Shown here: positions 1 through 11,312 of the stretch, piece after piece
Layout of the letters: each line of letters starts with the position of its first letter
Position numbering within the stretch: the stretch's first letter is position 1
NCBI GenBank assembly: GCA_959347315.1
Contig: OY365822.1
Coordinates: 6,886,587-6,950,586 of the forward strand
Length of the DNA: 64,000 nucleotides
Direction: 5' to 3'
DNA from: Bimastos eiseni
Taxonomy: Eukaryota; Annelida; Clitellata; Crassiclitellata; Lumbricidae
Notes under the pieces: model-generated
What the model was told of the DNA's origin: nothing
The model's database searches: none
Seen by the model: the letters and a program-made list of their open reading frames with translations, nothing else
Translations under genes and position numbers: made by a program

Positions 1-340
1 TGACGCCTGAATTGACGACTTGATGACTCCTGGAAATACGACTTGGTGACGCTCGAGTTGACGTCTGGAGTTGACGGCTGAAGTACTGAAACCGACTCGT
101 CAGCACCAAACGAAGGAATGACACTGCCTTCGACGAGTTCGACTATTCGACTGGACAGACGTCGCTCAAAAAACCCAGTTATACGGTCGGGCGATCGTCG
201 GTCAGTGGCCGAGTGTCCATCGACACCAGACGACGAGGGGTCAGTCGACGGAAGGAGGGTGAGGAGAAGGAGGAAGGCGGTCAACTGAGTGGACACCGGT
301 CTCTGCAGCTCTAGCGGAACGAGACAGGCGACGTCTGCCC

Positions 341-505
341 CTACACCTACTTCTCCTCCTCCTCTTCCTTCTAACCCTCCTCTTCCTCTTCTTCCTCCTC
401 TTCTTCCTCGTCCTCGTCCCCTTCCTCCTCGTCCTTTTTCTCCTCTTCCTCCTCTTCCACATCTTCTTCATCCTCCTCCTTTTCCTTCTCCTCCTCCTAG
501 GCTGC
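341..505. repeat. (CCT/CTT)n pyrimidine tract
   Basis: Almost pure C/T on the + strand. The surrounding 500-760 is CCGTC/TATC-rich low complexity. Open frames on both strands here are compositional artefacts. Confidence 0.9.
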
Positions 506-935
506 TGCTGCATGCCACCAACCACTTGTTGCCTCTGCCTTTCCGCCCTGTTGCGTTCCACCATCTGCATCTCTGTCCCCCACTTTATCTCTCCGCCCAT
601 CCGTCTACCTGCATGTGTGTCTATCACTGTATATCCGTCTCTATCATCTCCCCGTCCGCCTATCCATCTCTCTGCGTATCCGTTCGTCTGTCTGACCGTC
701 TGCCTACCTATCCGTCTGACCTCTTTCCTTCCTCCTCTTCTGCGGAACGGAGACAACGACAGATACAGAGGCTGCTAGCGAAAGCATCTTCTATTTCCCA
801 GTTGCAGTCGATGTTTGCGATACGATCATTTCCAGGAAGCGCCGCTGTCGTTTACGAGGCCGCCAGGTGGCGTTAAACGGCACTGTCTATTTGCCACAGA
901 GAAGCGTAACATCCCCAGTCTTATGGTCATCTCGA

Positions 936-990
936 TGATTATTATTATTACTATTATTGTTATTGTTATTGTTATTACTATTATTATTAA
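936..990. repeat. (ATT)n/(GTT)n microsatellite
   Basis: Trinucleotide runs ATTATTATT and GTTATTGTTATT. Confidence 0.9.
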
Positions 991-1339
991 ACGCGCGAAA
1001 CCCGTGTCCGGTTCATTAGGCGTCCGCGCAAGGTGCGGCATGGTGACGAGGTGCTTGGTAGAGGGTGTGGTAAGGGTGTCGCAGAAGGATGAGGGTGAGT
1101 GGGAGGTCTTTTGGGGGTATTAGGTCAGCGGAACGGTCCTTTCACGCCTCATTAGCGGCGACGCTTCGTGTGGTATATTAAAAGTCGCCGACGCATTCTA
1201 CCCTGTGCTGGCGACCCCAAAGGGGAGGATGGGGCTGCGAGAGGATGGGGATATATGTCTGTGATGTTGGTGATGCGATGAGGGGGTGGGCAAATGAGGT
1301 GGCGTGGATTAGTTAGTGTAGAGGGTGATGTAGTTAGAG

Positions 1340-1540
1340 AAGGAGGGAGTAAAATATAAAAACGGAGAGAGAGAGACGGACGGACAGAGGGAGGGAGAAA
1401 AGGAGGGAGTAACAGACAGACAGACAGACAGATCGACTGGTAGACATAGAGACAGACAGAGGCAGAGAGATAGAGATAAAGATAGATATACAGAAAGAGA
1501 GACAGAGACAGAGACAAGGACAGACAGGAGGACTGGGGTT
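1340..1540. repeat. GA/GACA purine-rich low-complexity tract
   Basis: GAGA, GACAGACA and GATAGA units without strict period. Confidence 0.88.
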
Positions 1541-1656
1541 CTGAGTCACTGACAATTGCTTCTTGTCGTTTTAGTTGAGATGTCTAAGACTGGAAAGTTC
1601 AGTCAGATGCGGTTAGGCATAATTGGGAGAGTTCAGCGACGGATTTTAAGTTAATT

Positions 1657-1776
1657 CTTTAAAGTGCAATGCCTTCGAATCTTTAAAGTGCAATCCTTTG
1701 AATTCTTTAAGGTGCAATCCTTTGAATCCTTTAAAGTGCAATGCCTTCGAAACATTTGAAGTGCAATCCTTTGAGT
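1657..1776. repeat. 24-bp minisatellite (CTTTAAAGTGCAATCCTTTGAATC-type)
   Basis: Five 24-bp units, each with a CTTTAAAGTGCAAT core followed by a CCTTTGAAT or GCCTTCGAAT variant. It lies just before a second array whose base period is also 24 bp. Confidence 0.9.
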
Positions 1777-1794
1777 TATTGAACTTTTCGTCTT

Positions 1795-2935
1795 CCTTTT
1801 GTTCGTCAGCTACTCTGTTCGTCCTTCTCTTTGTCCTTCCGTTAATCCTTCCATTTGTCCTTCCGTTAGTCCTTCCCTTTGTCCTTTCGTTCGTCCTTCT
1901 CTTTGTCCTTCCGTTAATCCTTCCATTTGTCCTTCCGTTAGTTCTTCCCTTTATCCTTCGTTAGTCTTTCTCTTTATACTTCCGTCAATTCTTCCCTTTG
2001 TCCTTTCGTTCGTCCTTCTCTTTGTCCTTTCGTTCGTCCTTCTCTTTGTCCTTCCGTTAGTCCTTCCCTTTGTCCTTCGTTAGTCCTCCTCTTTATACTT
2101 CCATTACTCCTTCCCTTTGTACTTCCGTTAGTCCTTGCCTTTGTCCTTCCGTTAGTCCTTCCTTTTATCCTGCCGTTTGTTCTTCCTTTCATCCTTCCGT
2201 TAGTCCTTGCCTTTGTCCTTCCGTTAGTCCTTCCTTTTATCCTTCCGTTAGTTCTTCCTTTCATCCTTCCATTAGTCCTTGCCTTTGTCCATCCGTTAGT
2301 CCTTCCTTTTATCCTTCCGTTTGTTCTTCCTTTCATCCTTCCGTTAGTCCTTGCCTTTGTGCATCCGTTAGTCCTTCCTTTTATCCTTCCGTTAGTTCTT
2401 CCTTTCATCCTTCCGTTAGTCCTTGCCTTTGTGCATCCGTTAGTCCTTCCTTTTATCCTTCCGTTAGTTCTTCCTTTCATCCTTCCGTTAGTCCTTGCCT
2501 TTGTGCATCCGTTAGTCCTTCCTTTTATCCTTCCGTTAGTTCTTCCTTTCATCCTTCCGTTAGTCCTTGCCTTTGTCCTTCCGTTAGTCCTTCCTTTTAT
2601 CCTTCCGTTAGTTCTTCCTTTCATCCTTCCGTTAGTCCTTGCCTTTGTCCTTCCGTTAGTCCTTCCTTTTAACCTTCCGTTAGTTCTTCCTTTCATCCTT
2701 CCGTTAGTCCTTGCCTTTGTCCTTCCGTTAGTCCTTCCTTTTATCCTTCCGTTAGTTCTTCCTTTCATCCTTCCGTTAGTCCTTGCCTTTGTCCTTCCGT
2801 TAGTCCTTCCTTTTATCCTTCCGTTAGTTCTTCCTTTCATCCTTCCGTTAGTCCTTGCCTTTGTCCTTCCGTTAGTCCTTCCTTTTATCCTTCCGTTAGT
2901 TCTTCCTTTCATCCTTCCGTTAGTCCTTGCCTTTC
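1795..2935. repeat. Hierarchical 24/72-bp minisatellite (CCGTTAGTCCTT)
   Basis: The base unit is 24 bp (CCGTTAGTCCTT plus a 12-bp CCTTTNTCCTT variant). Three unit variants alternate to make a 72-bp higher-order repeat from about 2137 to the end, with GTCCTTGCCTTTG recurring every 72 bp about twelve times. The first third is less ordered. Since 72 is a multiple of three, several frames stay open on both strands (for example a Thr-Asn-Gly-Arg repeat on minus); no gene is claimed. Confidence 0.95.
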
Positions 2936-3285
2936 CCCGTCCGATTACTCTTCATGCTCGCGTCCTTGATGATCGCACACGGTTTAATGTTTCCTGTAAT
3001 GGTAGTAATTCTATAATTAGTAGATCAGAGGAAATAAAATGTTTGAAGGATACTTATTCACCTGTTGTCATAGTACGATGAATGTCCTTCAATCCAGGGC
3101 AGAAGGAGACAGCAGGAGATAGCGAGGCAGAGAGAGAGACAGAGGAGGAGATGGAGGCAGAGGAAGACATCGAATGAAAGCCAGACACCATCCATCGGGG
3201 TCAACAGGTACAGGCAGTACCACAAGACCCTTTCAATAGTCGCAATTAATAATCATTGCAATATCGTACGCCCTCGTGTCTTTCC

Positions 3286-3838
3286 ATCCATCCCTCCTTC
3301 CTTCTCTACTTCTCTCCTTCCCTCCTTCCGTACTTCTCTCCCTCCCTCTCTCTGCACTTCTCTCTTTCTCTCCTTCTCTGCCTTCTTTCCTCCTTCTCTG
3401 CTTCTCTGCTTCCCTCCTTCTGTACTTCTCTCCTCCCTTCCTTCTCTGCTTCTCTCCTTCCCTCCTTCTCTACTTCTCTCCTTCGTTCCTTCTCTCCTTC
3501 TTTCCCTCCTTCTGTACTTCTCTCCTTCTCTGCTTTCTTCCATCCTTTTCTGCTTCTCTCCTCCCATCCTTCTCTACTTCTTTCCCTCCTTACTTCTCTA
3601 CTTCTCTCCTTCCCTCCTTCTGTACTTTTCTCCTTCCCTCTCTCTGTACTTCTCTCTTTCTCTCCTTCTCTGCTTTCTTTCCTCCTTCTCTGCTTCTTTC
3701 CTTCTCTCCTTCTCTGCTTTCTTCCCTCCTTCTCTACTTCTCTCATTCCTTCCTTCTCTACTTCTCTCCTTCCCTTCTTCCCTACTTCTCTCCTTCCCTC
3801 CTTCTCTAATTCTATCCTTCCTTCTCTCCCATTCTCTC
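3286..3838. repeat. CCTTCTCTACTTCTCT pyrimidine array
   Basis: About 550 bp of imperfect 16-20-bp units of CTTCTCTNCTTCTCTCCTTC on the + strand, ending 70 bp before a LINE relic. Confidence 0.92.
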
Positions 3839-3908
3839 GCCGATTTCCGCCTCGGTTCGTCCTTCCAATCCTCTCTGCCTCATATATATATCCGACTATC
3901 TTTCCACC

Positions 3909-4100
3909 TTTTCGTTCGCCTTTGCTGGCCCCACAGCGTGGAATGGCCTCTCTAATGTCATCCACTCCCTTCCTAGGGCACACTGGCACCGTTTGATACA
4001 TTTCATCGACACCATAAGACTTTCCTTTTTTCTCGGGCCTGGATCGGGAGCTTTGCCTCTGAGCAGCCGCCTTGAAGGCTCAATAATAACAATAATAGTT
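3909..4100 (+). mobile_element. LINE RT C-terminal relic with AATAAC tail (LINE family B-like)
   Basis: The frame from 3909 reads FSFAFAGPTAWNGLSNVIHS and continues open to about 4080, then a CAATAATAACAATAATAG tail. GPTAWN is the same non-LTR end motif, and the short A/T-rich tandem tail is typical of a LINE 3' end. No RT core remains upstream, where a pyrimidine array takes over. Confidence 0.8.
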
Positions 4101-4744
4101 TAAATTCATATAAATTCAAATATTTGCTGCTTCAGTCTAATGCAGTGTTTATCTTCATTTTCTTCCATCCGTTCTACTTCTTTCTGATTCCTACTTTAGC
4201 TACTTTTCACTTTCCTACTTTCATTCCCTCAGGGGCAAGTAAGTAAGCATTGACTTCTATTCGCGTTTGCAGACCGCATCTTAAGTTGGGAACGACATTC
4301 AACATATTGCGTACATTGAAAGACAAGAATACTCTAGGTCATACATACATGCAAATTGTACATAATATAGGACACGTTCTCCACATTCCAGGAGGACATG
4401 ATCGAGGATCGAAGGGAGTGCTAGAACTGTTTCTTCGGGGTGGGGGTGGGAAAGAAATGGGACAAAACGTGCCGATGGTTGTACACAATCGAAGCGAACG
4501 GGGTCTTGTCTGCCCTTGAGCAAAGCTGTTCGAGAGATGGGGGTGTCCTCGGGGCATACCCTTCCCTCCCTCGTTCCATCTTCCTTGTTCCTCCCTTTTT
4601 CCGTCCGTCTTCCAGTTCCGACTGTTGCGAGTTCACATCGTAGACAGAGACTTCAGAACTAATCGCCGATCCCCGATGTCTGATTTCTCCGAATTCCACT
4701 TTATCGGATCGATATACCCCTCTCTCATCTGCCACTCTTTCGCA

Positions 4745-5700
4745 CCCCTCCTTCCATCCTTCCTCCTCCTCCTCCCCTTCATCCTCTCTTTCTTCTCTCC
4801 TCCTTCTCATCCTCTTCTTCCTCTCTTTCTCCTCTCCTCCTTCTCATCCTCTTCTTCCTCTATTTCTCCTCTCCTCCTTCTCCTCCCCGTCATCCTCTCT
4901 TTCTCCTCTCCTCCTTCTCATCCTCTTCTTCCTCTCTTTCTCCTCTCCTCCTTCTCATCCTCTTCATCCTCTCTTTCTCCTCTCCTTATTCTCATCCTCT
5001 TCTTCCTCTCTTTCTCCTCTCCTCCTCCTCCTCCTCTTCATCCTCTCTTTCTCCTCTCCTCTCCTCCTTCTCATCTTCTTCTTCCTCTCTTTCTCCTCTC
5101 CTCCTTCTCATCCTCTTCTTCCTCTCTTTCTCCTCTCCTCCTTCTCATCCTCTTCTTCCTCTATTTCTCCTCTCCTCCTTCTCCTCCCCGTCATCCTCTC
5201 TTTCTCCTCTCCTCCTTCTCATCCTCTTCATCCTCTCTTTCTCCTCTCCTCCTTCTCATCCTCTTCTTCCTCTTTTCTCCTCTCCTCCTTCTCATCCTCT
5301 TCTTCCTCTCTTTCTCCTCTCCTCCTTCTCCTCCCCGTCATCCTCTTTTTCTCCTCTCCTCCTCTTCCTATTTCTCCTCACTCTCTTCCTCCTCCGCCTC
5401 TGTTCTGTCCACCTTCTTTTCCTACACTTTCTCCTCTTCCTCCTCTCATGCCTCGTCTTCCAATTCCTTCTCGTACTCATCCTCTTCTTTCTACACTCTC
5501 CCTCCTCCTCTTCCTCTTCTTCCACTGCCTCCTTGCTCCTTCCCTTCCTCCCAAGTTCTATCCTTCTCCTCCTCTTCCTCCACTTTATTCTCTTTCTCCT
5601 CATCCTCCTCCTCTTCCTCTTCCTCCTCCTCTTCCTCTTCCTCTTCCTCCTATATCCATTCCGCCCTTCTTCTCCTTTTTTCTCTCCTTCTCCTCCTCTG
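4745..5700. repeat. Polypyrimidine TCC/CTC tract of about 950 bp
   Basis: Almost pure C/T with recurring blocks such as CTCTTTCTCCTCTCCTCC and ATCCTCTTCTTCC at irregular spacings. The long Ser/Leu/Pro open frame over it is compositional. Confidence 0.95.
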
Positions 5701-6423
5701 CCTCCTCAACCTGTACAGCAAGTGGCAATTATAGTTATTATTAAATCATTCTGTCCCTTTCTTTCCTCGCCATGCCTCTGAAAGATCTCTCGTTTCTTCT
5801 ATGCCTGTCTGTCTGACCGTCTGTCTATCTGCAAATGTGTGTGCAGTATTAATGCGTAAATGTAAGTATGTTACTATGTAACCCTCTGAGTGTATTGTAT
5901 GTGTGTTAATGGGTATATCCATTTAAAAGACGAGCTTCTTGTTCATCGCTCTCGTGCTTCCATCTCGGACGCTGACTGCAACCTGTCGCCCTTCGCCTAG
6001 TGCCCACAGACCATACCACCACGTCCCATTCCAACCTTATGACTATCCTATTTAGCCTGGGTTTGGTCGGGAGCGCAACTGAGTATATGTTCTTAAAAGA
6101 GCGCAATATAAATCCTACAAAAAAATAAATATGAATGCATATGGGCGTATTTCTGAAGGTATGTTTGTGGGTATGTAAGCATTGATGTAAGTATTTATAA
6201 AAACTAGGTAGTTGAGAAGCGAGACAACATCTGTATATGCCCATAGAGATTGCCAGCGATTACAAGTCGACTATGAGTCGACTTTTCTTAGCATTGCTCC
6301 CAAAAACCTGGTCTCAAGCGATAAAGCTTAAACTAAAACGGTCAAGTCATCAGTCTCGCCGTTTCTGTCAGCCAGTCTATCTGTGCGACTACAAGTCTGT
6401 CTGAAAGTCTCTCTGTCAGTCAA

Positions 6424-6452
6424 TCTGTCTGTCTGTCTGTCTGTCTGTCAGT
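6424..6452. repeat. (CTGT)n microsatellite
   Basis: Seven CTGT units. Confidence 0.9.
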
Positions 6453-6589
6453 CTTTCTACGTTGCTTTCCCTGTTCGTGTGCGCGCGTAAGCTTCACTTC
6501 AAAGCCTTGCTTCGTGTCTGGAATAGTAAATAATAAACTGAAAATAAGTGTTCACCATGCTTTGTATTGTATATCTGTCTGCATCCTTT

Positions 6590-6775
6590 TATGTATGTAT
6601 GTATGTATGTATGTATGTATGTATGAATGTATGTATGTATGTATGTATGTATGTATGAATGTATGAATGTATGTATGCATGTATATATGTTTGCATATAT
6701 GTAAAGTATGTATACATGCGTATATGCATGTATGTATGTGTATGTTTGTATGTATGTATGAGCTTATATGTATAT
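6590..6775. repeat. (ATGT)n microsatellite
   Basis: Tetranucleotide ATGT with ATGA and ATGC variants. Translates as Tyr-Ile-His-Thr or Met-Tyr-Val-Cys repeats; not coding. Confidence 0.95.
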
Positions 6776-7204
6776 GCCCTTCCTCGAACTTTGCTTCTAT
6801 AAATAAGAATCCAGTTTTCGGTTCTTCATGGACTGCTTCAGAACAACATTTGACCACGAATCGGCCACGACCTCGATGCAGTCAATCGTCGCACCAACGG
6901 AGCTCAGCATAGAAAACCCAGTCAAAGAGTCAATGGGTTCGACGCACTGGCTACCAGTCCATCAAGCCATACATGTCTATATGTGCGGCTCAAACGCCGC
7001 GTCCTGCCTGCTATTTAATGGTTCTTTGAACTTACGAAGTGATTTACCGAGCATCCCATTGATATTTTCTCAATGGCAACAGGCTTTTAATTCGACATTA
7101 GGGGGCAGTTTTTCGGGCGAAGTACTTCGCGTGAAAACTGCCCTCTTCCGTCGAACTGGAACCGAGTATCTGGAACCTTAAAATCGATGTCTGCTGAAGG
7201 GAGG

Positions 7205-7440
7205 CTGTGATGGTGCAGTGGTTAGGCTGTTGGATTCTGAGTCGAGAGGAGATGTTGGTTACGTCATGGGCAAGAAATATGGCATGTGATTTCCGCTCCG
7301 ACTAAGCCCCTTATATAGTAAACTACGATTTCACTGACCGTACAGACTGCGCCACTGCCAGCACTCATCTAGTGCCAGCCCCAAGCCTGGATAGAGTAGG
7401 AGGGCGACGCTAATGATCTTTGTTATCACACAGTGTCGTT
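7205..7440 (+). mobile_element. R2 SINE, near full length, with tRNA-like head
   Basis: GATGGTGCAGTGGTTAGGC at 7209 looks like a tRNA A-box region, and a degenerate B box follows. The body ends GAGGGCGACGCTAATGATC and CACAGTGTCGTTAAA. The same body recurs seven more times in the window in both orientations. Confidence 0.75.
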
Positions 7441-7756
7441 AAACTGCAGCCACCACCACCACTGGCCGTATACCGTCGGTGGGAAGATGAGATGGCGAGG
7501 TAGAGGATTGCCAGACAAATTTCCCTCATGTGTCGAGGTTAAGTAAATTATGTCGCTAACGATTCATACCCGTGGGACTAGTTTCTTCTTCCGAATTCAT
7601 GATTAAATGGGGTTTATTTACATGGCAAATTGATGTTTGAACAAACACATATAGACTAGTTAAACAATAATGTGACGATCCGTTTATATCTTGTCACAGT
7701 GTATATTAATTGACTTGCATTTCTTTGTCAAATATCCCTTAGGCCTAGGCATACGT

Positions 7757-7940
7757 AAAGGCGACGCGGTGGTCTATGGGTGATACGCTTCCTCAGGGAT
7801 CATACGGCTATGGGCTCGACTCCGTGCAACGACGACGATGATGATGTGATGATGCAGCGCCCGTGAATAAGCAATTGCCCTGCGCTTGGCTTTCGAGTGG
7901 CGCTTAAGTAGTTTTCCGATTACGATTACGGTTACGATTA
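7757..7940 (+). mobile_element. R1 SINE, near full length: tRNA-like head, body, GATTAC tail
   Basis: GCGACGCGGTGGTCTATGGG (A-box-like) and GGCTCGACTCCGTGC (B-box-like) form the head. The body has GCAGCGCCCGTGAATAAGC and CCCTGCGCTTGGCTTTC. The element ends in (GATTAC)n. Eleven other copies of the body occur in this window. Confidence 0.8.
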
Positions 7941-8073
7941 CTGAGAATTTCAGTAGAAGTGGTTTTCCGTTTCATTCGCCACGCGGCACTGTCATACGTT
8001 GATCCACCCACTGAGGTAAAGAACATAGCACGAATTTCAAACGACACAGAAGATATTGTTAGAATCAACGCCA

Positions 8074-8138
8074 GTTATTTTTAGCTTAACTTAACCATCA
8101 CAGTAATACTATGATGGTTAAGTTAAGCTAAATATAAC
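8074..8138. repeat. Foldback palindrome, 27-bp arms, 11-nt loop
   Basis: The left arm 8074-8100 and right arm 8112-8138 are inverted complements with one mismatch; the core TAGCTTAACTTAACCATCA pairs perfectly. The loop is CAGTAATACTA. It may be a minimal MITE or a transcribed hairpin. Confidence 0.95.
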
Positions 8139-8184
8139 TATCATGTTATTATTTCTTTCTGTATTTATCATTTCCTCTCGTTCC

Positions 8185-8285
8185 CTTGCGTCGTGTACGA
8201 CTGCAATTGCGCCGTCTAGGCGTGTGCACCTCTGAGCAAGAAATGTTGGAAGAAGGGCGATATCAACTTCTAAATAAATAAATAC
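8185..8285 (+). mobile_element. R3 SINE 3' fragment
   Basis: It aligns in inverted orientation with the body of the R3 copies at 12.1 and 62.6 kb: GACTGCAATTGCGCCGTC, GTGTGCAC and TGTTGGAAGAAGGGCGATA. The tRNA-like head is absent and an AAATAAAT tail follows. Confidence 0.75.
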
Positions 8286-9126
8286 ATAATGTAATTATTT
8301 TTTCTGTGTTTTTCCCGTATTTACTTCCCATATTGCGTGTGGAAGGCCACTAAGCGTCAATCTGTAAATATTGTTCTTCTTGCAATCTCTGTGCAAGCCT
8401 TTCTTTCATCGTATAAGGCACTCGTTTTCCACAAATCAGATTCCGACTCATGCTATTCTCTTCATCCATCTATCCCACTTCAATTCTAACCACCATCCCC
8501 CACAACCTCAGCTGTTAGCCTTCTTGACCTTGCAAATTCACCTGAAACCTATAATTATGATCTACAATTCTACACAGACTAGGCAGCTATGAATGATCCG
8601 GACTCGTGGATTATCGTTTGTTGAGCTTTACACCGTGTTTGCACGGAGTTAGTTGAGCAGATTTGTACCCGCAACCATCGAAGTACAGATCGAAACCGCT
8701 ACCGAATGGACAGCTCATCGACGAGTGTGTTAAGGTATCCGCAAGATGGCGTTACTGTAGGAAAATTGCTGTGGCCTATTGCGAACCTAGTGAATGTCAG
8801 AAGAAACCACTGCCATCGTAGATCTCTGCTTCATTGTCCGTCCGTTTTTCCTACCACTTTTCTGTTCGTCCGTCCGTTTTACTGTTCGTCCGTCTATCTG
8901 TCTGCATGCTCGTCTTCTGTCTGTCTGTTTGTCTGCCTGCTTGTCTGTCTGCACGTCCGTCCACTAACACTTTCGTCTGTTGGCTCTGTTATGTTGCTTG
9001 TCGAGCTATTGCCGAAAATCCTCCGCGAACTTCTCACCGACGCCAAGCGACGGACTGAGCCTGACCCTCTGGAAACCGGACTCATGACCTCAAACGGATT
9101 GCCCTTAGGACAACCTCTCTGATTCA

Positions 9127-9212
9127 ATGCAGCGCCCGCGAATAAGCTGGGGCCCTGCGCTTGGTTTTCAAGTGACGCTTTAGAAGTTCGGAGATTACGA
9201 TTACCAATCTCA
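9127..9212 (+). mobile_element. R1 SINE body fragment
   Basis: Contains GCAGCGCCCGCGAATAAGCT, CCCTGCGCTTGGTTTTC and GGAGATTACGATTACC. Confidence 0.8.
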
Positions 9213-9344
9213 ATCGCCCTTTATTAACCACTGACTAGCTAAGAAAAGCTGCACACGGCTTTATGCTTAAACATTAAATTTTATTTCGCAGCATCAAAAT
9301 GCAGTTTGAGTGTTTGAGAAAGAGCGGACGACAACCGACTGTTA

Positions 9345-9435
9345 GTTTCTGTTTAACGACTCGTCATGCGTCGTAAAAAAGATGATTAGCGTCATCCTCC
9401 TCATTTCTCCAGGCTTTGGACTTACGCTGCCTAAG
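9345..9435 (-). mobile_element. R2 SINE body fragment
   Basis: Inverted copy with TGTTTAACGAC, GATGATTAGCGTCATCCTCC and TTTCTCCAGGCTTTGGACT. Confidence 0.75.
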
Positions 9436-9439
9436 CACG

Positions 9440-10715
9440 AGCAGAGGACGAGTTATTTTCGAATATTTTAGGCAGTGGCGAATAAATAGTTCTAGTTATG
9501 ACTGAGTGTTCTGAGGCCAGTGAGTTCAAAAAGGCAGAGAGATCACGACGCGAGGCCCGAATGGGCGTTTAGTGGGAGGGTCGTGGGGACCGAGTTTCCT
9601 CCTTTTCCCCTGGAAAACTCCGCGAACCTTATTATAACGCCGTTAATTTTCTGCGTCCCACCCATGCCACGCACTTCCGGTATTTTTGCGGATCTCGTTA
9701 TCAGAGCGGCGCTGTGATTGGTTGAAATCCCTTATCGCGTCGATTCACTGCAGCCAATACATCATCGCCGGCAGCCCGGCCAATCACAGAGGTCGAGGTC
9801 GTTATGACCGGAAGTAAGATGCATTATGGACTATTTCAGAAATGCCCGGCGCTGCTGCTCCTGCGCGGTGCGGTGAAATCGCGGGGTCGGGGAGGGGTGC
9901 ATCCCAATTACCCGACTGCACCGGGTGAGGTAAGGATATCACCTATAGCGTCCATTGGATTCAAAGCCATACAAGATTGTGAGCAACGTTAACTGAGTTG
10001 TATTGTCCAGATTTATATGGCGCCTCTTACAGCAGTGGCCGTTAAGCATCGCTCCCAGTGAGAAACACCTGGAGAAGCCTAATGGCTAGGTCGCTTGCAT
10101 TGACAGGCCAGGAGCGCGGGATCGAAGTTTTCCCGAGTATGGAACGACCATCAGCAATTCCTTCCAAGGTGAGTCCATTAACCAATTGGTTCACGTCCTA
10201 CAGAGGTGTTAAAGTATGGCCAACGAAGTTTCTCTGGTCCACGGGCAGCCGGATCCCGCCGGATCTGAGATCCGAAACCTGTGATTTGGGATCCATCACC
10301 TCAACCTTGAGATCCACCACCCACAGAGGCGGAGATCTCATTTTACAGGTGGGGCGCACCCAATGAGAGGGGTTAGAAGTTTGGGAGTGGACACACGTAT
10401 AATGTGTCCCCTCTCCGTAAATGGAAGTGGATTTGTCCCTTCGAGCCCCCCTGGATCGTCGCCTCTGACCACCCGACAGATGAGATCCGCCACCTAATTA
10501 CATGCTTTCTTTCAAAACTCAGCCATACGCACCTCCCCTTCACACATTTTATGCTAATCCTAATAGCAGATTGCGATTAAATCTGTAATAGATACGATAT
10601 TTATCCTGACTTGGCTCAAATTGCAAATTTATGATTAATTGAATATCCGGCAACCCAGGATGAGAAATTTAGCCACTGGTCCACTGGGCCTTGTCTGTGG
10701 ACGATAAAATCTCGG
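9440..10715. other. Unique intergenic DNA, no gene seen
   Basis: Short open frames at 9520-9717, 9804-9992 and 10058-10366 show no recognisable domain. 10235-10345 carries repeated GAGATCC/GGATC motifs. An R4-like GGCGCC core lies near 10020. Confidence 0.5.
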
Positions 10716-10720
10716 ACTGA

Positions 10721-10802
10721 AAGTAATCGTAATCGTAATCGTTATCTCACCATTTCTACAGCGCCCACAAAAGCGAAGTCGCGGGAACCAGCTTATTCGC
10801 AA
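10721..10802 (-). mobile_element. R1 SINE body fragment
   Basis: An inverted (GTAATC)n tail is followed by CTACAGCGCCCAC and ACCAGCTTATTCGC. Confidence 0.75.
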
Positions 10803-11312
10803 ATTTATTTTCACTGCTTGTCAAGCGTAATCAACTTGCTATAGCAGTAATCAGTCAGTCCACAGTAAATCCTCACTCGAGAGTCACTCCTCTGTAAAGG
10901 GTTTTTTGATAATAAAGGTCAAACTTAAGACTACTTGTGGGCTAAAGTGCTCCATTTAAGATTTCCTGGGGATGGGCTGACCGAGCTCCTCCCAGACCTT
11001 CCCCATTTTATCCAGGCGATCTTGGTACCCTCTGACTTGCCACGTTACGGGAAACATTGCCAATGACCCGCCACTGAAACAGCTCTGAGACCTCTGCACT
11101 AGACGTCAGCGACACAAGACAAATGTTGGCCCTTGTCCCGTTATTAGTCGTGATCTTTAGATAGTGAGAAAAGTGCGTATTTATGGAAATGATACCTGCT
11201 TACACAATTGAACAAAGCACTAAATTAATGGATCGAGATGACAGGTGAAACTTTAAATGAACTGATGAGCCGTAATGTAATGTAATCAAACATTTAATTT
11301 GATAAACTAAAC

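Noticed and set aside
1974..2912. 312-codon minus-strand frame rich in Lys-Gly-Arg-Thr-Asn
   Set aside because: It is the translation of a 24/72-bp minisatellite; frames on the other strand are equally open.
4625..5734. 369-codon Ser/Leu/Pro frame
   Set aside because: Made by a polypyrimidine tract; no domain and no codon signature beyond composition.
7205..7275. Possible tRNA gene
   Set aside because: A-box-like sequence but degenerate B box and no acceptor stem; it continues into the R2 body.
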